DNA from: JAGVSV01 sp050952845
GTDB lineage: Bacteria; Bacillota; Clostridia; Christensenellales; Aristaeellaceae
Direction of reading: 5' to 3'
DNA length: 64,000 bases
Assembly (NCBI GenBank): GCA_050952845.1
Contig: JBMNLP010000001.1
Span: 3,364,103 to 3,428,102, forward strand
Of this stretch, positions 1-7,878 are shown piece by piece. Position numbers and translations under genes: made by a program. Below the pieces are notes generated by a model. The model ran no database searches. It was given only the letters and a program-made list of their open reading frames with translations, and was not told the origin of the DNA. Positions within the stretch are counted from its first letter, which is position 1. Each line of letters begins with the position of its first letter.

Positions 1-2
1 GA

Positions 3-1463
3 ATCATGCGCGGCGAGCATGCGCTGCAGCCCATCAAATCGGATACCATCAAACGAACCACCATTGAAGAAATCCTCAACGTCCGTCTGATGATTGAAAC
101 CACTCCTGATGCAAACTATGATGATAAAAAGAGCACCCTGATTGCAACGGACGATATGCCTGATATCATGCGGGTCAGCCTTACTGATGTTCGCAAGTAT
201 GCCAGGGACGGGATGTTCGTGAACTTGAGCGATTACCGCGATCAGATGCCCAACTTGTTCAAGTTGCTGGACGCAGACCCGACGCTACAGATGCTCGCAG
301 TGGATGGCAGTTTTTACCATGGCCCTGTGCTTCAACGCATGAACCCTGATTGGCGAAGAAGCGGACCCCTGTTCAATTTCAGAACAGACTATCTTGAAAA
401 ATACGACTTGGCTGCCCCAACCAGCTTTGATGAGCTATATGATGTCCTGGTGACGATCCACGCAGCCGAGCCTGATTTAATCATGGTGACAAACCGTAGC
501 TCCTCCTCTTCCGGAACCAGAAAGCTTCTGGAAACCATGGCCTATCCACTCGGCTCAGGTGAATCCATGTATTATGATGAGGAACTGGGCGGCAAGTGGG
601 TGTATGGGCCCGCGCATGAAAACTTCAAGGAAGTGCTGCGCTACCTGAACAAGCTATATGCAGCCGGTCTGTTAGACCCGGATTATGCCACCAACACCAA
701 GGATCAGTGGTCTGAGAAGCTCTCTTCCGGCAGAGCGGTCGCCACCTTTGACAACGATGGCGTTGTCCGCAACTTCAACGCCGCCTTAAGAACCGTAGAT
801 CCCGCCTATAAAATCGAGGTATTGCCGACATTAACCAATTCCTTTGGCTTTGCCAGGAACTTTTCCTACAGCTTCGACTGGACCAACGATGCCTGGGTCA
901 TCGCCACCTCCAGCGACAAAATTGAGGCCTGCATCAAATTTCTGGACTGGTGCTATTCTGACCAGGGGGCAGATGTAAACGGTTATGGAAAAGAAGGCGT
1001 GACCTATGATGTTGTTGACGGGAAGCTGATTGTCAAGGAAGAGCTGCTTGAGCAATACGTCTCAGCCGGCGCGAATGCCTCTTATGACATTCAGTCTGCA
1101 CTTGGCGTTGGTCTCAATGATATGACACCTTATGTTGATACCGGCTTACAAAACCAGATGGAAATTTACATGCTCCAATCTGATGAAGCCATCGCCCAAT
1201 ACCGCGCCGTGGTCGCGGGCATCAATGCGGACAAAAGCCTGCGCGATCCCGTTCTGACACCGCCCCTGGACCAGGAACAAACAGAGCGTTATAACGAACT
1301 GTTTGTGAAGATTGATAACATCGTTTACCAGGAATTTGACAAGTACATCACCGGGGCAGAGCCGATTGAGAATTATGACAGCGTCATGGATGCCATTCGT
1401 AATGACGCGGCAGAAATGGAAGAAATCTACAACAGTGCCTGGAACAAGGCTTTAGGCAAGTAA
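3..1463 (+). CDS. Sugar ABC transporter solute-binding protein (5' truncated)
   Basis: This is the C-terminal 486 residues of an extracellular solute-binding protein of the LplA-like type, which captures sugars or oligosaccharides outside the cell for an ABC importer. The frame is open to the left edge, so the signal peptide and true start lie outside the window; the ATG at 6 is only the first internal Met. The lineage-typical element near the end of the second lobe is visible (WCYSDQGADVNGYGKEGVTY), and corresponds to the YGPEGVIYE segment of the binding protein at 3134-4756. The permeases that should pair with it are not on this side and may lie upstream. A stem-loop follows the stop. The substrate cannot be read from sequence. 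Confidence 0.85.
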   Translation: MMRGEHALQPIKSDTIKRTTIEEILNVRLMIETTPDANYDDKKSTLIATDDMPDIMRVSLTDVRKYARDGMFVNLSDYRDQMPNLFKLLDADPTLQMLAVDGSFYHGPVLQRMNPDWRRSGPLFNFRTDYLEKYDLAAPTSFDELYDVLVTIHAAEPDLIMVTNRSSSSSGTRKLLETMAYPLGSGESMYYDEELGGKWVYGPAHENFKEVLRYLNKLYAAGLLDPDYATNTKDQWSEKLSSGRAVATFDNDGVVRNFNAALRTVDPAYKIEVLPTLTNSFGFARNFSYSFDWTNDAWVIATSSDKIEACIKFLDWCYSDQGADVNGYGKEGVTYDVVDGKLIVKEELLEQYVSAGANASYDIQSALGVGLNDMTPYVDTGLQNQMEIYMLQSDEAIAQYRAVVAGINADKSLRDPVLTPPLDQEQTERYNELFVKIDNIVYQEFDKYITGAEPIENYDSVMDAIRNDAAEMEEIYNSAWNKALGK

Positions 1464-1484
1464 AACCAGCGCAGTTGATTGAAC

Positions 1485-1515
1485 TATCAGGGGTGGTCGG
1501 AAGCCACCCCTGATA
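1485..1515 (+). terminator. Stem-loop terminator after the binding protein
   Basis: A perfect 12-bp inverted repeat (TATCAGGGGTGG, 7-nt loop, CCACCCCTGATA) starts 21 nt after the stop. It lacks an immediate T tract; four Ts appear about 10 nt later. Confidence 0.6.
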
Positions 1516-1601
1516 GAATGGATGCTTTTCAAACTATTTGAAAAGCAGAGACTCAGCTTGGTGAGCATGCTCCGGATAGCGTTCAGGAAAATATCATCAT
1601 T

Positions 1602-1763
1602 ATACCAACGTAAAACATGAATGCATCCAAAGGGGCGAGGGATTTTGGCTTGCAGCGAGGAGCAGACGAGGGAAGCGTAGCAGCGCTACGCTGACCGAGC
1701 AGCCGACAAAGCTGCAAGACAAAAAACCCGGCACGACGATGCGTTAATGTTTGGAGTTGGTAT
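1602..1763. repeat. Palindromic intergenic element with ATACCAAC ends
   Basis: About 162 bp bounded by imperfect inverted ends (ATACCAACGTAAAACAT on the left; the right end reads ATACCAACTCCAAACAT on the other strand). The centre holds the 19-bp palindromic core AGCGTAGCAGCGCTACGCT at 1674-1692. The same core occurs in the elements at 17183 and 23801, which have different outer ends. It has no coding capacity and ends 6 nt before the next start codon. It looks like a non-autonomous mobile repeat or a REP/BIME-type element. Confidence 0.6.
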
Positions 1764-1769
1764 TACAAC

Positions 1770-2777
1770 ATGAAAGAAGCAAGCGAAATGAAGATAAAAC
1801 AAACCGCATATGAACATATTTTTGAAATTGGCAAGTATTTTCCACAGTGCCATGCGTCCACCATCATTAAAACATCGGATGGCGCACTGTTGGCTGCCTG
1901 GTTTGCTGGTACGCGTGAAAGCCATCCGGACGTATCTATCTGGATCAGCAAGCGGGTGAAAGGCCGCTGGTCAACACCCTTGCAGCTGGTAAAAAGCGAG
2001 GGCGTGCCCTGCTGGAACCCTGTGCTGTCCAAGAATGCAGCGGGGCGTTTGTTTCTTTATTACAAGGTTGGTTCCTCTCCGATCGCCTGGCATACGCGGT
2101 TTGTGTACTCCGATGATGCAGGCAACAGCTGGACCATGCCTGAAGAACTGGTCAAAGGAGACCTTGGAGGCAGAGGACCAGTGAAAAACAAGTGCATCCT
2201 CCTGTCCGGCGGTGACATGCTCGCGCCCGCGTCCATAGAGACAGAGCAGGCATGGGATGCCTTTGTGGACCGCTCTGCCGATGGGATGCATTATAAAAAA
2301 TCCAGCCTGATTCCTTTGCACCATGCCGGGCTCACGGGCAAGGGCATCATCCAGCCCACCCTATGGGAGTCCCAACCGGGCACCGTTCATATGCTGCTGA
2401 GAAGCACTGAAGGGTTTATTTACCGCAGCGACTCCGCTGATGATGGACAAACCTGGAGCTTCGCCTACCCCACCCTGCTGCCCAACAACAACAGTGGAAT
2501 TGACCTGGTAAAGGTTGGCGATGTTTTAGCCCTGGTGCACAATCCGGTTGGAAAGAACTGGGGCCCCCGGTCGCCCATCGTGCTCAGCCTGTCGGCAGAT
2601 AACGGTACATCCTGGGAAGAAGCATTGGTGCTGGATCACAATGAGGCGCCTGTGGACAAACACGATGGCGAGTTCTCCTACCCCGCCATCATTGCTGAGG
2701 GCAACACGCTGTACATCACGTATACCTGGAAACGCAGAACGGTTGCGTTCTGGGAAGTTCAATGTGTAGATGATTGA
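1770..2777 (+). CDS. Sialidase-like BNR-repeat protein
   Basis: A 335-residue six-bladed propeller protein of the BNR-repeat/sialidase-like group. Asp-box type repeats are visible as SDDAGNSW, DDGQTW and SADNGTSW. The N-terminal segment (ASTIIKTSDG, then AAWFAGTRESHPDVSIW) is the usual opening of this family. There is no signal peptide, so it is probably cytoplasmic and acts on imported saccharides. Family members are annotated as exo-sialidases, but many have no tested activity, so a glycosidase or lyase on another acidic sugar is possible. Start choice is uncertain: ATG 1770 has a poorly spaced GGAG, and ATG 1788 (MKIKQTAYEH) has a weak GAAG. The palindromic element at 1602-1763 directly abuts the 5' end and may have replaced its native leader. 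Confidence 0.75.
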   Translation: MKEASEMKIKQTAYEHIFEIGKYFPQCHASTIIKTSDGALLAAWFAGTRESHPDVSIWISKRVKGRWSTPLQLVKSEGVPCWNPVLSKNAAGRLFLYYKVGSSPIAWHTRFVYSDDAGNSWTMPEELVKGDLGGRGPVKNKCILLSGGDMLAPASIETEQAWDAFVDRSADGMHYKKSSLIPLHHAGLTGKGIIQPTLWESQPGTVHMLLRSTEGFIYRSDSADDGQTWSFAYPTLLPNNNSGIDLVKVGDVLALVHNPVGKNWGPRSPIVLSLSADNGTSWEEALVLDHNEAPVDKHDGEFSYPAIIAEGNTLYITYTWKRRTVAFWEVQCVDD

Positions 2778-3087
2778 ATAAATGAACTACAAAGTCACTG
2801 AATGTTCTCCAACACTACACTATCTTCACGATCACCGGCATGATCTCCATAGAACACCAACCAAATATACGCGAAGAAACTGTCCGATGTACTTCTTCAT
2901 ACCAACGTCGTCCCTCTTGACATAACAGTATCCATTTGATCATCAGAACCTTCAGCCGTTCCTCTCGGGATGCACAGGCTTACCGAGCACGACACGAAGC
3001 GCGTCAGGGAACTTCTCAGCACAATCCTTTGAGCATCCCGGGCGCTTTCCCTTCCAATGGCGCGTATTGTCCCCTTTGCGGTGACGC
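2778..3087. other. Intergenic stretch between convergent genes
   Basis: No supported gene. The only notable string is ATACCAACGT at 2899-2908, which matches the left end of the element at 1602 but shows no partner end. The sialidase gene has no evident own terminator here. Confidence 0.4.
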
Positions 3088-3117
3088 AAAAAAGCCGGGC
3101 GCTTGGCTGCGCCCGGC
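3088..3117 (-). terminator. Intrinsic terminator of the minus-strand importer operon
   Basis: On the minus strand a 9-bp GC stem (GCCGGGCGC / GCGCCCGGC, 6-nt loop) is followed by six Ts, 16 nt after the stop of the binding-protein gene. This is a textbook rho-independent terminator. Confidence 0.9.
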
Positions 3118-3133
3118 CCGGTCGTTATGCGGA

Positions 3134-4756
3134 TCAGATGGCGGAAACGTAGCGATCGTACGCTGTCTGCTGGATCTCCAGCATGCGTTCGATCTTGAAG
3201 TTCTTTGACAGCGGTTGGATAACCTCTGCCTCGTAGTTGGCCAGGTCCAGTTCGCCCACGATAAACTTGGCAAGCACGGATTCCATGAACGTCCCAAGGT
3301 CGGTTTCGATGATGGACAGTTCGGTGGTCTCCTCTTCGGTAAAGAACAGGGCCGGCTTGATCAGGCGCTTATAGGGCACTTGTTTCTCATCCGCCTGGCG
3401 CGTGCGGGCAATCTGCTGCTTCTCGGTGGAACGGCCTTCGGTATCCGGGCGCACGTACTTGGGCATCGGGATGCCGCAGTCCGGGGTCAGATCGCCGCCG
3501 CGTACTTCCTCGGTGGAGCGTCCGTCGCTCGGGAAAATGGTGACGCGGTTGCCGTCCGCATCTTCTTCATAGATGACGCCTTCCGGCCCGTAGTGGATCA
3601 GATAGGAGCCTTCAACCGAATACAGATAGTCGACCCAGCGCATCATGGTCTCCACATTGCCGTTGGTTTCACACAGATCGGTCAGCGCGAAGGTACCCGT
3701 TGCGATGCCAAAGCCGCCATGGGGCAGCATGGGCTCGGACATGTCGCTGCCCAGGACCGGGAGCATCGGGCAGGACGCGAAGAAGGCATCTTTTTCTTCT
3801 GATGTGCCTTCATGGTACCAGATGTTGCCCGGGATGGCCTGCATGGCAATACCAATGCGCTTCTCAGCACCCAGCGCGGATTGATCCGACATCGTCATGG
3901 TCAGGAAATCCTTGGGGATCAGGTTCTCATCATACAGGGTCTTCAGGAAGGACAGCCATGCTGTCATCTTTTCGGTGTTCAGCATGCCGAACTGCATTTT
4001 GCCATCGTCGTCCACATATACTCCTGTGGAGGGCAGGCCGAAAGCGCCGGTCCATATGTTCAGACCGCCCAGGCCGTCATATACGGAAATGGCGATTTCG
4101 TCGGCTTGACCGTTGCCATTGGGATCCTCATCGCGGATGCGGCGGGCGAGCGCCAGCAGACCATCAATTGTCGTAGGCAGATCCTCGTCTTTGAGGTTGA
4201 GCGCCGTCAGGAAATCGCCGTTCACCCACCAGGGGCTCAGGTACGCAATGGGTGCGGAGTTTAGCTGCGGCAGCGCATAGATCTTGCCGTCCGGGGCCGT
4301 AACAGCGCCCTTGACCTCGGGATACATCTCCAGGAAGGCGTACAGGTTGGGGGTTAGTTCCTCAGTGATGTAGTCGTTCAGCGGGATCAGCACGCCCTGG
4401 GAACCCCAGTCCACAATCTGGTTGTTGGTGATCATGCAGCCCATCATCACCTCGGCGTAGCTTTCGGTGTTGATGGCCAGGTTGAGTTGCTCGGCGTACC
4501 CATCCAGCGGGATGGTGGTGATGTCAAAGTTTACGCCGGTCGCGTTTTCCATCATGCCGAAGAACACCATATCCTTCCACTCGCCGTGGATGGGGTGCTT
4601 AATGCCCATCATGGTGATGGTTTTCGGTTCCTCCGTCAGCGGGAAATCCTCATAGGTGATCACAAACTTGGACAGGTCGTACTTGCTTTCCGCCATGGCG
4701 CCCAGGGAGCCCAGCAGCAGCGTGCAAATCAGAAGCAGGACAAACAGTTTTCTCAT
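3134..4756 (-). CDS. Secreted sugar-binding protein of an Lpl-type ABC importer
   Basis: A 540-residue extracellular solute-binding protein. It opens with a Sec signal peptide (MRKLFVLLLICTLLLGSLG, cleavage likely after AMA) with no lipobox Cys, so it is released or held through its permeases rather than as a classic lipoprotein. The two lobes show family features such as MMENATGVNFD, NLYAFLEMYPEVK, ARRIRDEDPNGNGQADEI and YGPEGVIYEEDADG. The start is fixed by AAGGAGA about 8 nt upstream. It is the last gene of a minus-strand operon with permeases LplB-like and LplC-like, and a strong terminator follows. The long form (over 500 residues) fits the Lpl group that takes up oligosaccharides or modified sugars. 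Substrate unknown. Confidence 0.9.
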   Translation of the reverse strand: MRKLFVLLLICTLLLGSLGAMAESKYDLSKFVITYEDFPLTEEPKTITMMGIKHPIHGEWKDMVFFGMMENATGVNFDITTIPLDGYAEQLNLAINTESYAEVMMGCMITNNQIVDWGSQGVLIPLNDYITEELTPNLYAFLEMYPEVKGAVTAPDGKIYALPQLNSAPIAYLSPWWVNGDFLTALNLKDEDLPTTIDGLLALARRIRDEDPNGNGQADEIAISVYDGLGGLNIWTGAFGLPSTGVYVDDDGKMQFGMLNTEKMTAWLSFLKTLYDENLIPKDFLTMTMSDQSALGAEKRIGIAMQAIPGNIWYHEGTSEEKDAFFASCPMLPVLGSDMSEPMLPHGGFGIATGTFALTDLCETNGNVETMMRWVDYLYSVEGSYLIHYGPEGVIYEEDADGNRVTIFPSDGRSTEEVRGGDLTPDCGIPMPKYVRPDTEGRSTEKQQIARTRQADEKQVPYKRLIKPALFFTEEETTELSIIETDLGTFMESVLAKFIVGELDLANYEAEVIQPLSKNFKIERMLEIQQTAYDRYVSAI

Positions 4757-4788
4757 GGGTGGTCTCCTTTCTTATCTATATAAAAGGG

Positions 4789-4810
4789 TCGCCTTTCCTT
4801 AAGAAGGCGA
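4789..4810 (-). other. Intercistronic stem-loop
   Basis: A 7-bp inverted repeat (TCGCCTT / AAGGCGA) begins immediately after the stop of the LplC-like permease and is followed on the minus strand by CCCTTTTA. It may protect the upstream mRNA or act as a weak attenuator; its position between permease and binding protein is typical for differential expression. Confidence 0.45.
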
Positions 4811-5737
4811 TCAGCCTTTTATTGAACCTATCAATACGCCTTTGACAAAATAGCGCTGGATAAAGGGATACGCCACAATCAGCGGGATGGTTGCCACAAT
4901 CATCGTGGCATATTTGATGATGGAGGAAATGCGCAGCTGCTCAGCCATGGTGATGGCGTCGGCGTTGGAGGTGTTCTCCTCGCTGAACTGGGCAATGATC
5001 AGAATCTCGCGCAGGAACAGCTGCAGGGAATACAGTTGGCGATCCCGGAAAAAGATCATCTCGCCAAAATAGCTGTTCCACCGCGCAACCCCGAAGAACA
5101 GAGCCATAACGGCAATGATCGCGCCGGACAGCGGCATCACCACGCGCAGGAAAGTGCCAAACGGGCTGCAGCCGTCTATCTGGGAGGCTTCCTCCAGCTC
5201 GCGCGGGATCGTGCTCTGGTAGAATGTGCGGGTAAGGATGATGTACCACATGCTTGTGGCGCTGGGCAGAATGACCGCCCACATGGTGTTCACGATGTTC
5301 AGGTTGCGGCAGATCACGTACAAAGGGATCATGCCGCCGGAAAAGAACATGGTCACAGAAAACAGGAACACCAGGATCTTGCGGCCCGGCAGGGGTTTGA
5401 TGGTCAGGGCGTACGCTGCCGGCAGGGTGGTCAAAAGCGATACGCCGATCTGAATCAGCACATAGACAACGGTGTTCTTGTACCCCAGCCAGATTTCCTG
5501 GTTCTGCATGATGCGGCTGTAGCCTTCCCAGGTGACATCCACAGGCCACAGCCACATGCGGCCGCTGACGACTGCGGAGGGAGCGCTGATGGACGCGCTG
5601 AGCACATAGATCAGCGGGTATAGCGTGATCAGAGTAACAAATACGATGAACACGCCATTGAGAACGCCGAACACCCTGTCGCCGCCTGTCTGCAGGATAT
5701 GCGAGCGCTTCTTGATGAACACGTCCCTTGTTACCAT
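4811..5737 (-). CDS. ABC transporter permease, LplC-like
   Basis: A 308-residue inner-membrane permease of the carbohydrate importer family, with six predicted membrane segments (for example VFGVLNGVFIVFVTLITLYP and IIAVMALFFGVARWNSY). The ATPase-docking EAA loop reads EASQIDGCSPFGTFLRVVMP, and the C-terminus ends in the family-typical QRYFVKGVLIGSIKG. Its ATG lies inside the end of the LplB-like gene (7-nt overlap), so the two are translationally coupled. Together with the gene upstream it forms the heterodimeric channel for the binding protein at 3134. No ATPase gene is nearby, so a shared MsmK-type ATPase elsewhere probably energises it. Confidence 0.92.
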   Translation of the reverse strand: MVTRDVFIKKRSHILQTGGDRVFGVLNGVFIVFVTLITLYPLIYVLSASISAPSAVVSGRMWLWPVDVTWEGYSRIMQNQEIWLGYKNTVVYVLIQIGVSLLTTLPAAYALTIKPLPGRKILVFLFSVTMFFSGGMIPLYVICRNLNIVNTMWAVILPSATSMWYIILTRTFYQSTIPRELEEASQIDGCSPFGTFLRVVMPLSGAIIAVMALFFGVARWNSYFGEMIFFRDRQLYSLQLFLREILIIAQFSEENTSNADAITMAEQLRISSIIKYATMIVATIPLIVAYPFIQRYFVKGVLIGSIKG

Positions 5738-6684
5738 AGTGAGGTCTCGCTCAGCCTGCCGGCGATGGCATTCACCAGGAAGACCATGACAAAGCTGACA
5801 ATGGACTGCGCCAGGCCAACAGCCGTTGAGAAACTGTATTGCGCGTCAATCATGCCGCGCTTATAGACATAGGTGGAAATTACCTCCGAGGCATTCAGGT
5901 TGAGGCTGTTTTGTAGCAGATAGACCTTTTCATACCCGACGTGGAGAAGGCTGCCGGCGTTCAAAATCAGCTGAATGATAATGATCGGCAGGATGGTGGG
6001 GATCTTGACGTACAGGATTTTCTGCCACCGGCTGGCACCATCCAGCGTGGAAGCCTCCAGCAGCTGCGTATCGATACCGGAGAGCGCGGCAAAGTAGATT
6101 ACGCTGCTCCAGCCCGTGCTCTGCCAAATGCCGGTCCATACGTAGATATGGGGGAACAGTCCCTCCTTGTACATGAAAGCAACAGGCTCCCCGCCCAGGC
6201 GGACGATCAGGTTGTTGATGATCCCGCTGGTCTGGCTGGTAAAGCTGAGGATCATGCCGCAGACTACAACCGTTGATATGAAATTCGGCGCATAGGTAAT
6301 GGTCTGCACCACTTTCTTGATGCGATTGTGGCGCATTTCGTCCATGGACAACGCAAGGATCGCCGGGATCGGGAACCCGGCCACCAGGCTATAAATGCTG
6401 AGAACCAGCGTATTGCGAATGATATTCCAGGCGTAGTACGATTCAAAAAACTGCGCGAAATATTTAAGCAGCGGGCTGGCCCACGGGCTGCCGCTGAAAC
6501 CCTTCTTGATCCGGAAATCCTTGAACGCAATCTGGACACCGTACATGGGCCCGTAGCAAAAAATAACAAAATAGGCAATCGCCGGCAACAGCATCACATA
6601 GTATGGCCAATACTTGTAGACAGAGCGGCTGAAGCGCCTGTATAGCGATGCCTTTTGCATATGTCGCCCGGCTGTTGCATCCAA
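5731..6684 (-). CDS. ABC transporter permease, LplB-like
   Basis: A permease of about 317 residues and partner of the LplC-like protein. The first membrane segment carries the family signature YFVIFCYGPMYGVQIAFKDF, and the EAA loop reads EASTLDGASRWQKILYVKIP. I chose the TTG at 6684 as start because GAGGTGAGGA lies 8 nt upstream; the ATG at 6660 (MQKASLYRR) has no good ribosome site, and the TTG at 6720 is upstream of that site. This is the first gene of the operon LplB-LplC-binding protein. A possible promoter is at 6764-6792. Confidence 0.9.
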   Translation of the reverse strand: MDATAGRHMQKASLYRRFSRSVYKYWPYYVMLLPAIAYFVIFCYGPMYGVQIAFKDFRIKKGFSGSPWASPLLKYFAQFFESYYAWNIIRNTLVLSIYSLVAGFPIPAILALSMDEMRHNRIKKVVQTITYAPNFISTVVVCGMILSFTSQTSGIINNLIVRLGGEPVAFMYKEGLFPHIYVWTGIWQSTGWSSVIYFAALSGIDTQLLEASTLDGASRWQKILYVKIPTILPIIIIQLILNAGSLLHVGYEKVYLLQNSLNLNASEVISTYVYKRGMIDAQYSFSTAVGLAQSIVSFVMVFLVNAIAGRLSETSLW

Positions 6685-6763
6685 TGGTACTATCCTCACC
6701 TCATCCCACAAGGACAGCAATACACCACCCTGCGTGTTGAACAGAAATTAATTGATACACTTA

Positions 6764-6792
6764 ATCCTATCACACAACCGGCATGGCGTCAA
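6764..6792 (-). promoter_or_regulatory. Candidate promoter of the importer operon
   Basis: On the minus strand TTGACG (6787-6792) and TAGGAT (6764-6769) are 17 bp apart, about 80 nt upstream of the chosen LplB start. The -10 match is only moderate. Confidence 0.45.
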
Positions 6793-6864
6793 CTACGCTA
6801 CTACGCAGCACATCAAGGTGATTATCCTTGGGAATAAACCTTAGTTTTATATCAGCAACAACAT

Positions 6865-6892
6865 TTGACAGCTCCTTCATCTGTTTTATAAT
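6865..6892 (+). promoter_or_regulatory. Sigma-A promoter for the tcdA transcript
   Basis: Perfect hexamers TTGACA (6865-6870) and TATAAT (6887-6892) with a 16-bp spacer, about 40 nt upstream of the leader ORF. Confidence 0.8.
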
Positions 6893-6930
6893 GATGAAGT
6901 CAATGGGTTTTTTACAGAGCGGAGGGGCTT

Positions 6931-7002
6931 ATGGGAAGCGAAGCGTATCAGAATCTATATGAAAAGTCTTTTCTTTGCATGTTCCGGCGGATAAGCCTAT
7001 GA
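6931..7002 (+). CDS. 23-codon leader ORF coupled to tcdA
   Basis: A small ORF encoding MGSEAYQNLYEKSFLCMFRR followed by three more residues. It starts at the first good ribosome site of the transcript (GGAGGGG, 5-6 nt before the ATG). Its TGA overlaps the ATG of tcdA (ATGA at 6999-7002), so its ribosomes would terminate exactly on the tcdA start, which itself has a weak Shine-Dalgarno. The likely role is translational coupling or control. The peptide has no recognisable family and no run of one amino acid of the attenuation type. Confidence 0.55.
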   Translation: MGSEAYQNLYEKSFLCMFRRISL

Positions 7003-7706
7003 CCCATCCCTTTGCAAGAACCGAAGCCCTCATTGGCGCGGATGCCCTGCAGCGCCTGGCAGACAGCCACGTCGCGGTGTTCGGGCTGGGCGGGGTCGGG
7101 GGGTATGCCGCAGAGGCGCTGGCGCGCTGCGGCGTGGGGGCGCTCGATCTATTCGATGGAGACAAGGTGTCCCTCACCAACCTCAACCGGCAGATTGTCG
7201 CCTTGCATTCCACTTTGGGGCGGTTCAAGGCCGATGTGATGCGGGAACGGGTGCTGGACATCAACCCGCAGTGCCGCGTAGCAGCACATCGGGTGTACTA
7301 TGTGCCGGAAAATGCCGATCAATATGATCTGGGCGCCTATGATTATATTGTTGATGCTGTGGACATGGTGTCCGCCAAGGTGGAGCTGGCTGTCCGGGCG
7401 CAGGCGGCCGGCGTGCCCATGGTATCGGCAATGGGAGCTGGCAACAGGCTGAATCCGGGCCGGCTTGAAACAGCCGACATCATGGATACTGCTGGCTGCC
7501 CCTTGGCGCGCGTGATGCGCCGGGAGCTGAAAAAACGGGGTGTTTATGCGCTGCGCGTTGTGTTTTCCCGTGAACCGCCGATGCCGATGCATTGTAAAGA
7601 TGAGGGGGCAAAACAACGCGGCGTGCCGGCCAGCGTGGTGTTTCCGCCGGCTGCCATGGGCATGGCGCTGGCGGCGGAGGCGGTGCGTGTGCTGGCGGGG
7701 CTGTAG
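6999..7706 (+). CDS. tcdA: tRNA threonylcarbamoyladenosine dehydratase (TcdA/YgdL)
   Basis: A 235-residue ThiF/MoeB/E1-like ATP-dependent enzyme that cyclises t6A37 of ANN-decoding tRNAs to ct6A. It shows the nucleotide-binding GLGGVGGYAAEALARCGVG, the D-x-V-x-x-TNLNRQ motif (DKVSLTNLNRQ), DYIVDAVDMVSAK, and the family-specific GAGNRLNPGRLETADI. The start at ATG 6999 (MTHPFARTEALIG) fits the family; the in-frame TTG at 6975 is less likely. It overlaps the leader ORF by 4 nt. It ends before a hairpin shared with the convergent htpG. Confidence 0.92.
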   Translation: MTHPFARTEALIGADALQRLADSHVAVFGLGGVGGYAAEALARCGVGALDLFDGDKVSLTNLNRQIVALHSTLGRFKADVMRERVLDINPQCRVAAHRVYYVPENADQYDLGAYDYIVDAVDMVSAKVELAVRAQAAGVPMVSAMGAGNRLNPGRLETADIMDTAGCPLARVMRRELKKRGVYALRVVFSREPPMPMHCKDEGAKQRGVPASVVFPPAAMGMALAAEAVRVLAGL

Positions 7707-7813
7707 GATGGGCGCTTTGGATGAAGTGAAGCGTTTTTGAAGCAGAATGCTTTGGGTGTAGGTGCGGCAGCATTTCATCAGGTGAACAACGATATAGAAG
7801 AACAGGGATACAA

Positions 7814-7846
7814 CACCCCGGAACTTTCAATGCAGGTTCCGGGGTG
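7814..7846. terminator. Hairpin between convergent tcdA and htpG
   Basis: An 11-bp perfect stem (CACCCCGGAAC / GTTCCGGGGTG) with an 11-nt loop, lying between two converging genes. It has no strong T tract on either side, so it may act as a bidirectional transcript end of modest strength. Confidence 0.5.
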
Positions 7847-7878
7847 CTGAAAATGCTCTGTGCTGCTTGCAGTGGGCG

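Noticed and set aside
2899..2908. Partial copy of the ATACCAAC element
   Set aside because: A 10-base match without a second end or the palindromic core is not enough.
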